This document shows, in pieces, positions 53,701-61,723 of a stretch of DNA of 64,000 nt; position 1 is the stretch's first letter, and each line of letters opens with the position of its first letter. The stretch covers positions 124,001 through 188,000 of the forward strand of contig NZ_WMBB01000013.1 of the NCBI RefSeq assembly GCF_009708175.1. Direction: 5' to 3'. Both the position numbers and the translations under genes were made by a program. The DNA is from Nocardia aurantiaca (GTDB taxonomy: Bacteria; Actinomycetota; Actinomycetes; Mycobacteriales; Mycobacteriaceae). The notes below the pieces were generated by a model, which was not told the DNA's origin, did not search any database, and saw nothing but the letters and a program-made list of their open reading frames with translations.

Positions 53701-55089
53701 GGCAGGTTTGGTGGTCGTCGGGACGTCATTGCGGACCGGCGCGGGCGAATTCGATCCCGGATCGGCGAGGGCGGGCGAGCCGGACCCGGTGCCCGACGGC
53801 ATTCCGGTGCGGTCGGCGACGGGCGCAACCTGAACCGACGCGCTCAGATCACCGAGTGTTGTTCCTCCGCTGTGGTTTTCGCCTAAGCGCGGATTGTCCG
53901 CCATGATCGGCGAGTGCTGTGGACTGTCGCCGAGTCCGGCGGCGCGGGGATCGGCCAGGTGTTCCTGCGCGGGCGTGGCGACATCGCCGGGCTGCTTATT
54001 CGACGGTGCGTCCGCCGGATGCGTGGATGTTCCCTGATCGGTACCGGGATGACCGGGAGTTTGTTCGGTGTCGCTGGTATGCGGAGTGTTCTGCTGCTTC
54101 GGAGATTCGGAATCGGGGGTGGCAGGAGTCAGGTCGCTGGGATGGGCCGTGGCGGCGTCGACGGTCTTCGGTTGGTTGCGGCTGTATTCGAGGGCACCTT
54201 GGCGCAGGCCCGCGGTCGCGCCCTGGGCTGCACCGCCGGTGACTGTGCGCCAATCGAACTCGCCGCCGGTGGCCAGTGAGTACAGTCCCATGGTTCCGCC
54301 GGCAACACCGCCGCCGATCGCACCGCCGGCGGCGTGGGAGATGTATGCGCTTGCGCGGTCGCCCAGCATGTTCGACAACGGTTTGGTGAGCCCTTTGCCG
54401 ATGCCGGCGCCGATGGGCCCGCCGATCGCGCCGGCACCGGCCGAGGTCAGGGCGGTGATGCCGAGCTGGCCGAAGTCGAAGTTGTCGCGGGTGCCCTCGA
54501 TCATCTGGGCGACCTGGATCCCGGCATCGGTGGCGGTGCCGATGATCGTGTTCAGCGCGATGTGCCGGACGGTGTACTTGACCACCGCGGCCGCAGCCGA
54601 TTCCGCGGCCTTCTTCGCGGCTTCCGAGAGCAGCCGTCGGGTCAGGAACCGCACCGCGACACGGGCGGCGCCGACCGCGACCGCCTCGGCCTCCCCCATG
54701 AGCGGCCCCGTCAGCGGTGCCGCGGCCAGGTCGATCGCCAGCGTCACCAGCGTGGCGTAGAACATGATTTTTGTGTATTCGGTCTCGGTGCCCATGCCGT
54801 GGGCACTGTTGCCGATCTTGTCCATCCACCCGGCGAGTTCTTCGATCGAGCCGTTGCCCGAGCGCATCTTCTCCAGCTCGGCGACCATCGCCTCACCGCC
54901 GTCACCGAACGGATACGCCACCTGCGCGGCAGCTTTCGCAACATCGATGTGATCGCCGAGAGCGCGCATTTGGTCCGCGTGGGAATGCCAGTCATCGGCC
55001 ATGGCCCACAACGAGTCCTCGTCGCCATCCGGCCATTTCATCCCCGCCAGATACCCCAGCCACCCCGCGCCCGGCGGCCGCGGAATCAT
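50773..55089 (-). CDS. CpnT-like type VII polymorphic toxin with papain-fold and YwqJ-deaminase domains
   Basis: 1438 residues. Residues 17-110 are a WXG100-like bundle starting MKWPDGDEDSLWAMADDWHS, as in CpnT-type N-termini. Two or three Gly/Ala-rich hydrophobic segments follow (about 120-260), then a Pro/Thr/Ser-rich linker. Two copies of a 90-residue module lie at about 673-764 and 1043-1134. Between them (about 815-975) is a Tox-PL papain-fold domain: NCTSCVQAYEIRRRG with Cys, GGGHVFSVEN with His, FIDGQ. The end (about 1310-1438) is YwqJ-like deaminase: GHGSCGLPRCISEAL and GPCPSCKPL. ATG 55089 is chosen; the open frame extends to 55203. Immunity genes follow. Confidence 0.8.
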   Translation of the reverse strand: MIPRPPGAGWLGYLAGMKWPDGDEDSLWAMADDWHSHADQMRALGDHIDVAKAAAQVAYPFGDGGEAMVAELEKMRSGNGSIEELAGWMDKIGNSAHGMGTETEYTKIMFYATLVTLAIDLAAAPLTGPLMGEAEAVAVGAARVAVRFLTRRLLSEAAKKAAESAAAAVVKYTVRHIALNTIIGTATDAGIQVAQMIEGTRDNFDFGQLGITALTSAGAGAIGGPIGAGIGKGLTKPLSNMLGDRASAYISHAAGGAIGGGVAGGTMGLYSLATGGEFDWRTVTGGAAQGATAGLRQGALEYSRNQPKTVDAATAHPSDLTPATPDSESPKQQNTPHTSDTEQTPGHPGTDQGTSTHPADAPSNKQPGDVATPAQEHLADPRAAGLGDSPQHSPIMADNPRLGENHSGGTTLGDLSASVQVAPVADRTGMPSGTGSGSPALADPGSNSPAPVRNDVPTTTKPADVPATQPHPTSDLSGTQNTRPTLDSRSALPTDTRPGGTARPEPSPLQTRHSGIEAAPTSTHDPQASTEKTVQSASTSIEQPNTKTANPAGTPARIEPAVATPIPVDRAPNDRPANRPIDPTSKTGTTSPGSERTPRDSRSEDPAHTDDPRRTPDVDPDEAAPRAAENLDDQQAPTRPDDEQHAPTRPDEEQHAPTRPDDEQHAPAHEPEHPANPDRPESLTPYLKERFEDLRARATEIVLADRDSARQHEVPGLRAEFGERFEKLGLLDTDRTTTPWRLLEEHQPQLAKYLGDNEKFFLPDHSEPTKPAPEHSPVDHPNTDPQAHPGKEGHDEGGDPADTPAHADETAATNAEVDRVLDEINTKFDPKQSAYSENCTSCVQAYEIRRRGLAGPELSAGPLEKPLRTEEGGPGGRPISEVSQAWGGQWQAGTRAEIEAAFSEPGSRGAVFINWKTGGGHVFSVENVGGTVRFIDGQPTPAVLDAAPYFDRGGNTQYIRLDDKPIPTFSAVEKFVEPTHVPEETPPHQANPTSENRSAPKHPGELHANLDSNPDQAAPHSMEHPEKNHAPSNPGEEQPTPAHQPNPDRPDSLTPHLKGRFEDLRALSREIVLADSDPARQHELPDLRAEFAERFERLGLSDTDRTSAPWRLLDEHQPQLAKYLGENEKFFLPDRPEPAGSGPQSERSPAAEREPMAGSSERDSRSPETGSQGDHETTRSPHESDHPEVDGRTPEASEQKPNSLRRDEDAARVPRSEPVTDVVPPRSAPEPTQSDRDPNPAPADTRADIANTPRTPDHPVEPDGPVRLGDTHDTHPSRTDEHEGEGTPPEGEHHPTPIEEQADIELLDATQHEADQCVSWSPAKNRPAVAEGLRLASGEVFTAPSLRGESATLHPDVERILDAIPVAERGRGHGSCGLPRCISEALDAGLDPTGAKAAAKIVRSNPDHPKHGYPVGPCPSCKPLREHYSLDFITDDGR
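51688..51960 (-). repeat. Intragenic direct repeat, copy 2 (after the papain-fold domain)
   Basis: Encodes SLTPHLKGRFEDLRAL... to ...KYLGENEKFFLP, the second copy of the module also found at 52798-53070. The nucleotide sequences are clearly related over the whole length, with many third-position differences, so the duplication is old rather than recent. Confidence 0.85.
52798..53070 (-). repeat. Intragenic direct repeat, copy 1 (before the papain-fold domain)
   Basis: Encodes SLTPYLKERFEDLRAR... to ...KYLGDNEKFFLP. The pair brackets the Tox-PL domain, as if one toxin domain with its leader module had been added to another. Just upstream the linker has tandem repeats of a 12-residue unit (TRPDDEQHAP-like). 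Confidence 0.85.
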
Positions 55090-55359
55090 CGCCCGACCCC
55101 ATCGACACGAACGCCGTACGGCGACAGCGGATACTCTGCCGACAATCGGGATGCTGCAGACGAATCCCCCCGGATCCCTAGCACCAACCCCCCAAGAAGC
55201 CATCCACCCTTAGACCGTGCCAGACGCTATGCAACCAAACCCAAGATTGGTACGCAACAGCGACCACGGCCCATAACACCGCAGGAGGGCTCGATTGGGC
55301 CCTCTAACAGCAATTTCGCGGTCTTGGTCGCCAGCCAGGCATGTTGATCACACCGGTGT

Positions 55360-55869
55360 TTACCACTCCGGCGCAGCGATATTGCTCCGCTGGTTCAGAT
55401 CGATGTATTCGACGTCGGTGAAACGCTGGTCCGCACCCTCGTTGGTGTCGCTCAGGCGTTCTGGGGCCCCGGGAGGCGCGGTGGAGATCGGCAGCGGCTC
55501 GGGGACCATGTCCTCCACGTCCGGCAGCCCGACGATCAGATCGGACAGTTTCGGAATCCGTGCCCGGCTGTCACGTAGCGGGGCCATCAGCTCTTCGTTC
55601 TTGCGAGCCATTTCCGCAGCCGCGGCCTGCGCGGCCTCGGTGACCGCCTTCGCGATCTCGTGGGGCTCGAGGTCGAGGATTTCCTCGCTGAATTTCGTAT
55701 CGATGACGACACCATTCGCGTTGACGGTCACTGTCACTCGCTTGTACCCACCAGTGCCGCTGGCGATCAGCTCGGTGCGTTTGCGATTGATCTCGGCGAT
55801 CGCATGCATCTGCACCTGGAACTCGTCGAGCAACCCGGCCAGCTCCGCCTTGCCCTGCTCGTTGGTCAT
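55360..55869 (-). CDS. YbaB/EbfC-like protein of toxin locus 2
   Basis: 169 residues. The N-terminal two thirds follow the YbaB layout: helix (GKAELAGLLDEFQVQMHAIA), strands (YKRVTVTVNANGVVIDTKFS) and helix (PHEIAKAVTEAAQAAAAEMA). A Pro-rich tail follows. The ATG overlaps the WXG100 gene stop (ATGA). Same gene order partners as in locus 1, so it probably has a fixed role, such as chaperone or secretion helper, in these loci. Confidence 0.7.
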   Translation of the reverse strand: MTNEQGKAELAGLLDEFQVQMHAIAEINRKRTELIASGTGGYKRVTVTVNANGVVIDTKFSEEILDLEPHEIAKAVTEAAQAAAAEMARKNEELMAPLRDSRARIPKLSDLIVGLPDVEDMVPEPLPISTAPPGAPERLSDTNEGADQRFTDVEYIDLNQRSNIAAPEW

Positions 55870-56189
55870 GAATCCGCCCCGAATCCTCGGGCGTTGCTGC
55901 CGTCGACACCGGTCAAGGCGTCCGTGGCTTTACTCTGCGTGGTCGCGAAGTGGTCGAAGCTCGTCGCGATAGTGGCGATCCCGTCGGTCTGGTTGCCGGA
56001 CTGGGCCAGATACCCATTCTCGCCGCCTGCGAATCGCTGGCCGTATTCGTCATTACCCCACGGAGTTCCTTTGGCGGACAACGCATTTTGCAGCGAGCTG
56101 AGGATATCGCGAACCTGGTCGTGCACCTGCGCCGTCTTATCGGCGGCAGTATGCAGTGCCTCGGCATTGACTTCGACCTTGTCGGCCAT
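55866..56189 (-). CDS. WXG100-family protein of toxin locus 2
   Basis: 107 residues, helical, with turn motif TPWGNDEYGQRFAGG. Second helix is IATIATSFDHFATTQSKATD. This is the ESAT-6-like hairpin. The ATG has GGAGGAG at good spacing; the frame open upstream to 56432 is antisense to the divergent gene. It is the first gene of the toxin 2 operon: WXG100, YbaB-like, toxin, two immunity genes. It probably pairs with the toxin N-terminus for export. Confidence 0.8.
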   Translation of the reverse strand: MADKVEVNAEALHTAADKTAQVHDQVRDILSSLQNALSAKGTPWGNDEYGQRFAGGENGYLAQSGNQTDGIATIATSFDHFATTQSKATDALTGVDGSNARGFGADS

Positions 56190-56318
56190 ATTGATCAGCT
56201 CCTCCCCAAACGGTCCTTCGACGCTGTCATAGCAACCCTTCATATTCAACCGGAACGACCGGCCTGCTGTCCCGGCCGGGTGTGTAGGGTCGCAATCGAC
56301 AGAGGAGGGGAATCCATC

Positions 56319-57557
56319 GTGACCGGCGAACCAGCCAACCCTGATGACGAGTATCTGAACAACTTCATGCGCGAATCCGCCGTCGCCACCGGCGAGCCCG
56401 ATGTCGCGATTTCCCTTGTCCACGAACGTCAACTGCCCGCCGTCGACCAGCAGCAGATCAGAGCGCAGGCGCGGGAGCTAACCCGTACGATTGCCCGCGA
56501 ACTTGCCGCCACAGCTCCGGAAGGGTGGGAGCGGCTTGAGGCCGTGTTCGTGTGGACCGTCGCCGCGCAGTCGTGGCGGATTGTCTTCTCGAAGGGAGAG
56601 CGCACGCTACGAGTCGATCCTTCCGAGAAGGTGGTGGCCTCGGTTGGTGAGCAGCGCGAGGTGACCGCGCGGATGCCCGAGGGGCCGTGGTGGCGGATGC
56701 TGATCCGGCTCACCAACGTCGGCGCCCTCGAAACCGACTACGACTACGGCGACGAACCGTTCCCCGATGAGGACCTCCTCGCCCCCGATGCGTATCTCGC
56801 GGACCTACAGGCATATCCACGTTCTCGGGTACCGGTGTGGTTGGCCGCCTATGTCGGGCACCGGGATCGACAGAGGCGCTCTCCACGCACCGCGGCCGAA
56901 CAGGCCCGCCGCCACCGCGACAGCGGTGTGCACCCGCAACTTTCGACCGACGACTTCCCACCGCTGCCTGAGCTATGGGGTCGATGGGCAACGCTCGCCG
57001 CGATATACGCCGCGATCGGTTCACTGCAGGCGCCGCGGATCCTGCCATCTCTGGCTTGGTTCGAAGGATCGGCCCGCAGCGGCAGCACCCTCTACCTGCT
57101 GGCACACGACCGGGCCGTCATCTCCGGCGGCGTCTGGAACGCCGCGACCCTCGACGCCGCCTACAACCAGGGCATGCCGATGCCGGAATTGTATGCAGGC
57201 GCGCCGGAATGGATCACCGACGCGGTGCTCAACCCGCGCGCCGCGATTGGAACATTGTCCTTCTGCTACTGGTGGGACAACGGCCGCTGGTACCGCGGCG
57301 ACTCACCCACCGGGCCAGGCGTTGCCGCCGCAGTACCGGGCGTGTGGACCGCCGAAACCACGCTCGGCGTCGTCAGCCGAGTCCTCACCACGGGGGGCCG
57401 GCGCGTCGACGGAAGCGTGGAAAAGGCTGCGGTAGAACTGATCTCGGCTGCGGAAACAGGTGCGGTAACCCGCTCCCTCGTAGCCTCCGTTCTCGACCCC
57501 GACGCCGTCGACATCGATGCAGCACTCAACCAACTCACCCTTGCCGGCCTCACATGA
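56319..57557 (+). CDS. Unrecognised protein divergent from toxin locus 2
   Basis: 412 residues, soluble. The N-terminal part (about 40-150) holds APEGWERLEAVFVWTVAAQS, PEGPWWRMLIRLTNVGALE and DYDYGDEPFPDEDLLAP, reminiscent of YezG/DUF600-type immunity folds. The later part has LPELWGRWATLAAIYAAIGS and ISGGVWNAATLDAAYN of unknown family. GTG 56319 has AGGAGGGG upstream. Since it is divergent from the WXG100 gene by 129 bases, it may be part of the same toxin locus; not assigned. Confidence 0.5.
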   Translation: MTGEPANPDDEYLNNFMRESAVATGEPDVAISLVHERQLPAVDQQQIRAQARELTRTIARELAATAPEGWERLEAVFVWTVAAQSWRIVFSKGERTLRVDPSEKVVASVGEQREVTARMPEGPWWRMLIRLTNVGALETDYDYGDEPFPDEDLLAPDAYLADLQAYPRSRVPVWLAAYVGHRDRQRRSPRTAAEQARRHRDSGVHPQLSTDDFPPLPELWGRWATLAAIYAAIGSLQAPRILPSLAWFEGSARSGSTLYLLAHDRAVISGGVWNAATLDAAYNQGMPMPELYAGAPEWITDAVLNPRAAIGTLSFCYWWDNGRWYRGDSPTGPGVAAAVPGVWTAETTLGVVSRVLTTGGRRVDGSVEKAAVELISAAETGAVTRSLVASVLDPDAVDIDAALNQLTLAGLT

Positions 57558-57780
57558 ATCGTCGAATAGCCACTACCACAACCTGAGGTAGTCGCCCGAG
57601 TACACCCGACATCCTCGAACAGGGCTACGCCACCACTGCCTACCCCTCGACCGCCTGAAAGCCGAATGCGTTGAACGCGGTTGGATGGTCCCGTACCCAC
57701 CGCCCGGACCGATCATGATCGGTCGAGCCGTCTACAAGGTCGCCGACTACACCGGATGCAGCCGCAGATCAGGACTTACT

Positions 57781-57993
57781 TCACCGGGGGCGCTGGAATT
57801 CGCCGTCCTGCACGCTGGCCATGAAGATATCCCATTGTCCCGGCGTGAAGATCAGTGCAGGGCCAGTCGGATTCTTCGAGTCGCGGACGCCGATCCCGCC
57901 TCCATTGAGCCACGTCACTTCGATGCACTGCGAACTGCCTTCGCTATAGCTGCTCTTGAACGATGCCGCCCTGGTCAGATCACCGTTCACCAC
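57781..57993 (-). CDS. DUF397 protein
   Basis: 70 residues, a single DUF397 domain: FKSSYSEGSSQCIEVTWLNG, IGVRDSKNPTGPAL, then FTPGQWDIFMASVQDGEF. GTG 57993 overlaps the stop of the upstream DUF5753 gene by 14 bases. Its regulator partner is disrupted, so it may be no longer functional. The gene itself looks intact. Confidence 0.85.
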   Translation of the reverse strand: MVNGDLTRAASFKSSYSEGSSQCIEVTWLNGGGIGVRDSKNPTGPALIFTPGQWDIFMASVQDGEFQRPR

Positions 57994-58612
57994 GCTCGTG
58001 CTCCTTCGCTGCCTGCCGCAGCAGGTTTCTGCTTTCTACCTCACCCAGACAGTTACCCCGGATGGCCGTAGCAAGCTCACTATAAAGGCGAACGTCGTCG
58101 GCCTTCTCGAGGTAAACGTCTTGGGAGAGACCGCCGTCCATGTATACGACCGGGGGTTCGACCGGCTCTCCCCTGGCGTTCTAATCGGATCCCAGCAGGA
58201 TGAACGAGCCGTGCGGCAATCCCCATGTGAGACCGGCGCTGTAGGGGCGCACTCGGATGGTGATGTTGGGATATTTCGACATCTCGGCCAGATGCCGCAG
58301 GGCGCCGGCCATGACGTTCGGTCCGCCGAGCGTCCAGTAGAGCACCGACACATGCAGCATGACGTCCAACTCGACCGCGTTGGTCTTGTGGGTGATCAGA
58401 GCCTGGCGCTTCAGTCGGTGCTCGACGCCCTTTTCGATGTCTTCGCTGCTGGTGAACTTGGGGGATGCGCTAATGATCGCCCGCGCGTAGTCGGCCGTCT
58501 GCAGCAAGCCCGGGATGCGCTGGTCGTGGTAGATGGTCAGCCGCCGGGCTGCGGCTTCGAGCCCGACGTACCTCTTGAAGGCGCTGCTGTACAGGCCGCC
58601 ATAGGCGTGGTA
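57980..58612 (-). pseudogene. DUF5753 regulator, 5'-truncated with an in-frame amber codon
   Basis: The reading frame starts after a stop at 58613-58615 with YHAYGGLYSSAFKRYVGLE, continues through IPGLLQTADYARAII and LPHGSFILLGSD, hits TAG at 58181-58183, and then goes on in the same frame for 66 codons (GEPVEPPVVYMDGGLSQDVY, ...) to a proper stop at 57980-57982. The N-terminal HTH is missing altogether. So the gene is broken twice: truncation at the junction with an integrase relic, and a nonsense mutation. Confidence 0.75.
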
Positions 58613-58912
58613 TCAGCTTTGGTACGTGCTTGCACGGCGATGGGCATGGCCGTCCGCCACGACGCCATCAGCCAAAATCCGGTCCACGAAGTGGCCGACC
58701 TGCCTCGCAAACGACAGAAGCCGCGTGCCGCCGACCTGGAGACGCTCACCGAACTGCGGACCCAGCCGAAGCTATGGGCAGCGGGTGAAAAGGTCGACGA
58801 TGTGCCCGCCCACACCAGCGGACCGAAACCCAACCGGTGCGTACTGGATGTGGCCGATGTGGAACTCGGCACCGGCCCTCGGCCCGGCGAGGCGCTGGCG
58901 CTTCGCTGGTGT
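58613..58912 (+). pseudogene. Tyrosine integrase relic (core-binding to first catalytic Arg)
   Basis: ALVRACTAMGMAVRHDAISQ, NPVHEVADLPRKRQKPRAAD and LETLTELRTQ are the core-binding domain of actinomycete element integrases ('RH.AI..NPV..V'). GTGPRPGEALALRW holds the first catalytic Arg. After this the frame runs straight into a DUF2637 gene, so two thirds of the catalytic domain (H-x-x-R, Tyr) are gone. Confidence 0.65.
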
Positions 58913-59635
58913 GACCACGCGGTCCTCTACGCCCCCACGAAGCCCGCCATCGCCGCGGCAATCGCAATCGTGCCGCCCATCGCACTGCTCGCCGCCGTGC
59001 ACTCCGTCGCCGTCCTCGCCCGTGCACACACCACCGCACGCCTCACCCACATCTCGGCAACCGCGCTCACCATCCTCATCGCCCTCGCCGCCTTCCGACT
59101 CTCGTTCACCGCCCTACGCGCACTCGCCATCTCAGCCGCAGTGCCCACGAGCGAGTCCTGGCTGTTTCCAATAATCGTGGAAGGCACGATGACCCAAGCG
59201 ACCATCTCACTGCTCGCCTTCGCCCACTCAGGACTCCGACGACACCCCGCGCCACTCAGCCTGGACTCGCCCACCCGCGGCACCGACGCCGAAAGCAAAC
59301 CGCCACACCGCAGCTCGGACAGTGCGCACGACACCGAAAGGCACCCCAGCAGCGTGCACACACCGGACACATCCGACCCCGACGTCCGGAGCTGGGCCCA
59401 GATGGCGGAAGTGATCTGCAACGGCGACCCCGCACACCGACGGGATTCGAGACTCGTGGCCAATGTCCTCATCCGCCATTTCACCGACGGCCGCACCCCC
59501 ACCCAAATCGCCCGCGAGATCAACCTCAGCCGCTCCGCCATCAGCAGAATCATCGGCCACGCAACCGAACTCCTCCCGGCCGAGTCGCGTGCGCACATCC
59601 ACAGGAAGCAGGCGATCCCCGCGAGACCACACTGA
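58857..59635 (+). CDS. DUF2637/Spd-like membrane protein of an integrative element
   Basis: Up to 259 residues (start uncertain; GTG 58857 is in-frame, while the fused frame could begin at ATG 58640). Four hydrophobic helices: AIAAAIAIVPPIALLAAVHS, ISATALTILIALAAFRLSF, ALRALAISAAVP...WLFPIIVEG, and TMTQATISLLAFA, the DUF2637 pattern. The C-terminal region has a helix-turn-helix: FTDGRTPTQIAREINLSRSA. Such proteins are found in actinomycete conjugative elements, near transfer genes. The frame is fused to the integrase relic. Confidence 0.65.
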
Positions 59636-59670
59636 CGCCACCATCAGCTTGGATAATCTCGAAAGCGATC

Positions 59671-59698
59671 TTCGGCGTGTCGAATCCGACACGCCGAA
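59671..59698 (+). terminator. Perfect 12-bp hairpin after the DUF2637 gene
   Basis: TTCGGCGTGTCG (59671-59682), AATC, CGACACGCCGAA (59687-59698). It starts 36 bases after the stop and lies before a convergent gene; it may terminate in either direction. Confidence 0.7.
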
Positions 59699-59871
59699 CT
59701 CGTTCAAGAGCAGGCAACCACCTAGCGAACGACCCTACCGGGGGCAGCAGCGGGGGCTCGTCGATCCCTGTCCTGTCTCAGTTGTCATGATGTCCCACTC
59801 ACGGAGCGACTGTCCCGCAAGGAAACTCGAAACGCGTATCGCCGATCTGGAGGCGGGCAGTGACCAATTCT

Positions 59872-61395
59872 CTATCCTTGGTAATCGGGGTTTGGGACCA
59901 ACTGCCGACTGACGAAATCGATGTCGACGTTGGCCCTCGACGCGGTTCGGGTCAGTTCATCGATATCGCGTAGCTCCTCGTTCCCAAATGTGGTGACGAT
60001 AACGAGCGCGCGATCGTCTTCGGCACCGGAGTTGCCGAGTGCCGCGTGGATGAGGTCACGGAATGTCCCCGGACGCCCCCAACAAACGTAACGTTGCGAC
60101 TTTCCATTCGCCACGCGGCAGTGCATCGGCTTCTCACCGGTAGAGCCCTCGATCACATCCCAGTCATCACCCAAAGATGTCCTGATCAGCACCTGAGGGT
60201 CTTCGTACCGCTCGACCGCGAACTGCGCGTACGGTCCGATCCCTTCCAAGGCTCGGATGTACTCCTTCATCGGCCTATCTTTCATCCATACCCGGATCTG
60301 ATCCTCGGACATGTCGGCTGAAAGAACGCCTCCCACCTCCGGATCCTCGACCCACTCGCGATATTGCCGCGTCTTCTCAGCGTTGCTCAGCGCGGTCCAA
60401 TCGAGTTCATGGGCCTTCCGATACATCGCCGCGACAATCGCGTCACGCGTGTCGGGCGAGTTGAAGGTCCCACGGAGTCGATCAACCCTCTCTGCCTCCG
60501 AGACCGACTTCGGATCGACGGGCACGTCCAAGGACGCCTTCGCGTACTGGAACAGCAGCTTCGGATCCAGGAGGAATATCCGTCGGCCCGTCTCCCTGCG
60601 GAACTCGTCCACAAGTTCGATACGCGGGCCGAGCCAGGCGCCTCCCTCCTTCCTCCACCAGTCGTCCTTCTTGTCGCTGGTGACGAGAATGGCGTCGTGG
60701 TCCCGAGTCGCGGCCTCCACAATCAGCTGCCCCCAGACCAGGTAGTCGCCAGAGGCGCGCTCGCCCTTGCCGCTGTCGCGGTACCCAGGTGGCTCCTTCG
60801 CCTGCACTCGCCGTGTTCCCTCCTGACGCGCCGCCTCCAACCATTCGTCCGAGGGGCGCGGCCCGATCCGGCCGGACAGGATCGACGCCAGCTCGATCAC
60901 CACGGGATCCTTATTGGTGTCGAGACTGAAAGTCTCTTCGGCCGAGTCCGCGTGTTCGTCGATCCGTTCACGCACGGCTTCGAGCGCTGGACCCAACGCC
61001 TCCATCACGTTGCCAACAAGGGTGGCCTTCTCTTCGTCCGCGAGGCCCACTCTGTTCGCCCAGGTTCGAATTCGCTCCGACAACTTGACCTGGGCGTCCT
61101 CGATCTCATCTTTCGCCGAACGTGCTGTGCCGACGGCATCGTTCATCGCGGAGGTTCGATTGCGCCAGAATTCCTCCAGACATTGGTGGGAGACCCATAC
61201 ACGCTCTCCAAGCGAGCGCATGATGGCAAAGAGATCGGCACGCGCGGTCCCGTTGTATCTGTACAGGTCTAGGAGCACATTCGCGTCGAACGACACCAAC
61301 CCGTTTCGCAGCACCTCGATGTACTGGTCGGCAGTCGGCGTCTGGTACCCCTCGAAACCATCGAAAATGCCGTTTTCTTGTGTGGGCGTTGCCAT
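59872..61395 (-). CDS. PIN-like domain protein (DUF4935-type)
   Basis: 507 residues. The PIN-like fold begins at residue 30 with LVSFDANVLLDLYRY (first acidic residue), FWRNR follows, and the second cluster is GDYLVWGQLIVEAA and ILVTSDKKDDWWRKEGG, holding the other acidic residues. This is the DUF4935 arrangement, with a long helical insertion (about 80-160). The C-terminal 250 residues are unassigned. It is predicted to be a nuclease cutting RNA or DNA. ATG 61395 has GGGGAGGA upstream. It lies downstream of vsr and the cytosine methyltransferase, on the same strand. Confidence 0.7.
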   Translation of the reverse strand: MATPTQENGIFDGFEGYQTPTADQYIEVLRNGLVSFDANVLLDLYRYNGTARADLFAIMRSLGERVWVSHQCLEEFWRNRTSAMNDAVGTARSAKDEIEDAQVKLSERIRTWANRVGLADEEKATLVGNVMEALGPALEAVRERIDEHADSAEETFSLDTNKDPVVIELASILSGRIGPRPSDEWLEAARQEGTRRVQAKEPPGYRDSGKGERASGDYLVWGQLIVEAATRDHDAILVTSDKKDDWWRKEGGAWLGPRIELVDEFRRETGRRIFLLDPKLLFQYAKASLDVPVDPKSVSEAERVDRLRGTFNSPDTRDAIVAAMYRKAHELDWTALSNAEKTRQYREWVEDPEVGGVLSADMSEDQIRVWMKDRPMKEYIRALEGIGPYAQFAVERYEDPQVLIRTSLGDDWDVIEGSTGEKPMHCRVANGKSQRYVCWGRPGTFRDLIHAALGNSGAEDDRALVIVTTFGNEELRDIDELTRTASRANVDIDFVSRQLVPNPDYQG

Positions 61396-61723
61396 CCCAC
61401 GTCCTCCCCTGCCGTCGAACCCTGTGTCTGAGAACGCTCTCGCAAACTGGAGACGGTACCACCTCGATAGGGCATTTCGGCCGTAACGAACGCGCGCTCG
61501 TTGCCCGCCCGTCAGCCCGCAGAAGACCGTCGACAGAACGAGCACCTGGCCACAATCGAATCGAGAGACAAAACCGACCAACTCGCGATGCTGGCTGGCG
61601 GACTACGACGGCCAGCTATTACCGACGCCAGCACCCCCCGGCCAGGATGCACGGTTCTTCCGCACCCGCCGCGTCAGGTGCGCGCCCGGCCTGTTCTAAC
61701 TGGCAGCTGTATTCGCTCCGAAC
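61396..61723. other. Gap between vsr and the PIN-like gene
   Basis: 328 bases without a supported gene. It presumably contains the promoter or processing site of the PIN-like gene. The open frame upstream of ATG 61395 is Arg-rich and not coding in character. Confidence 0.4.
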
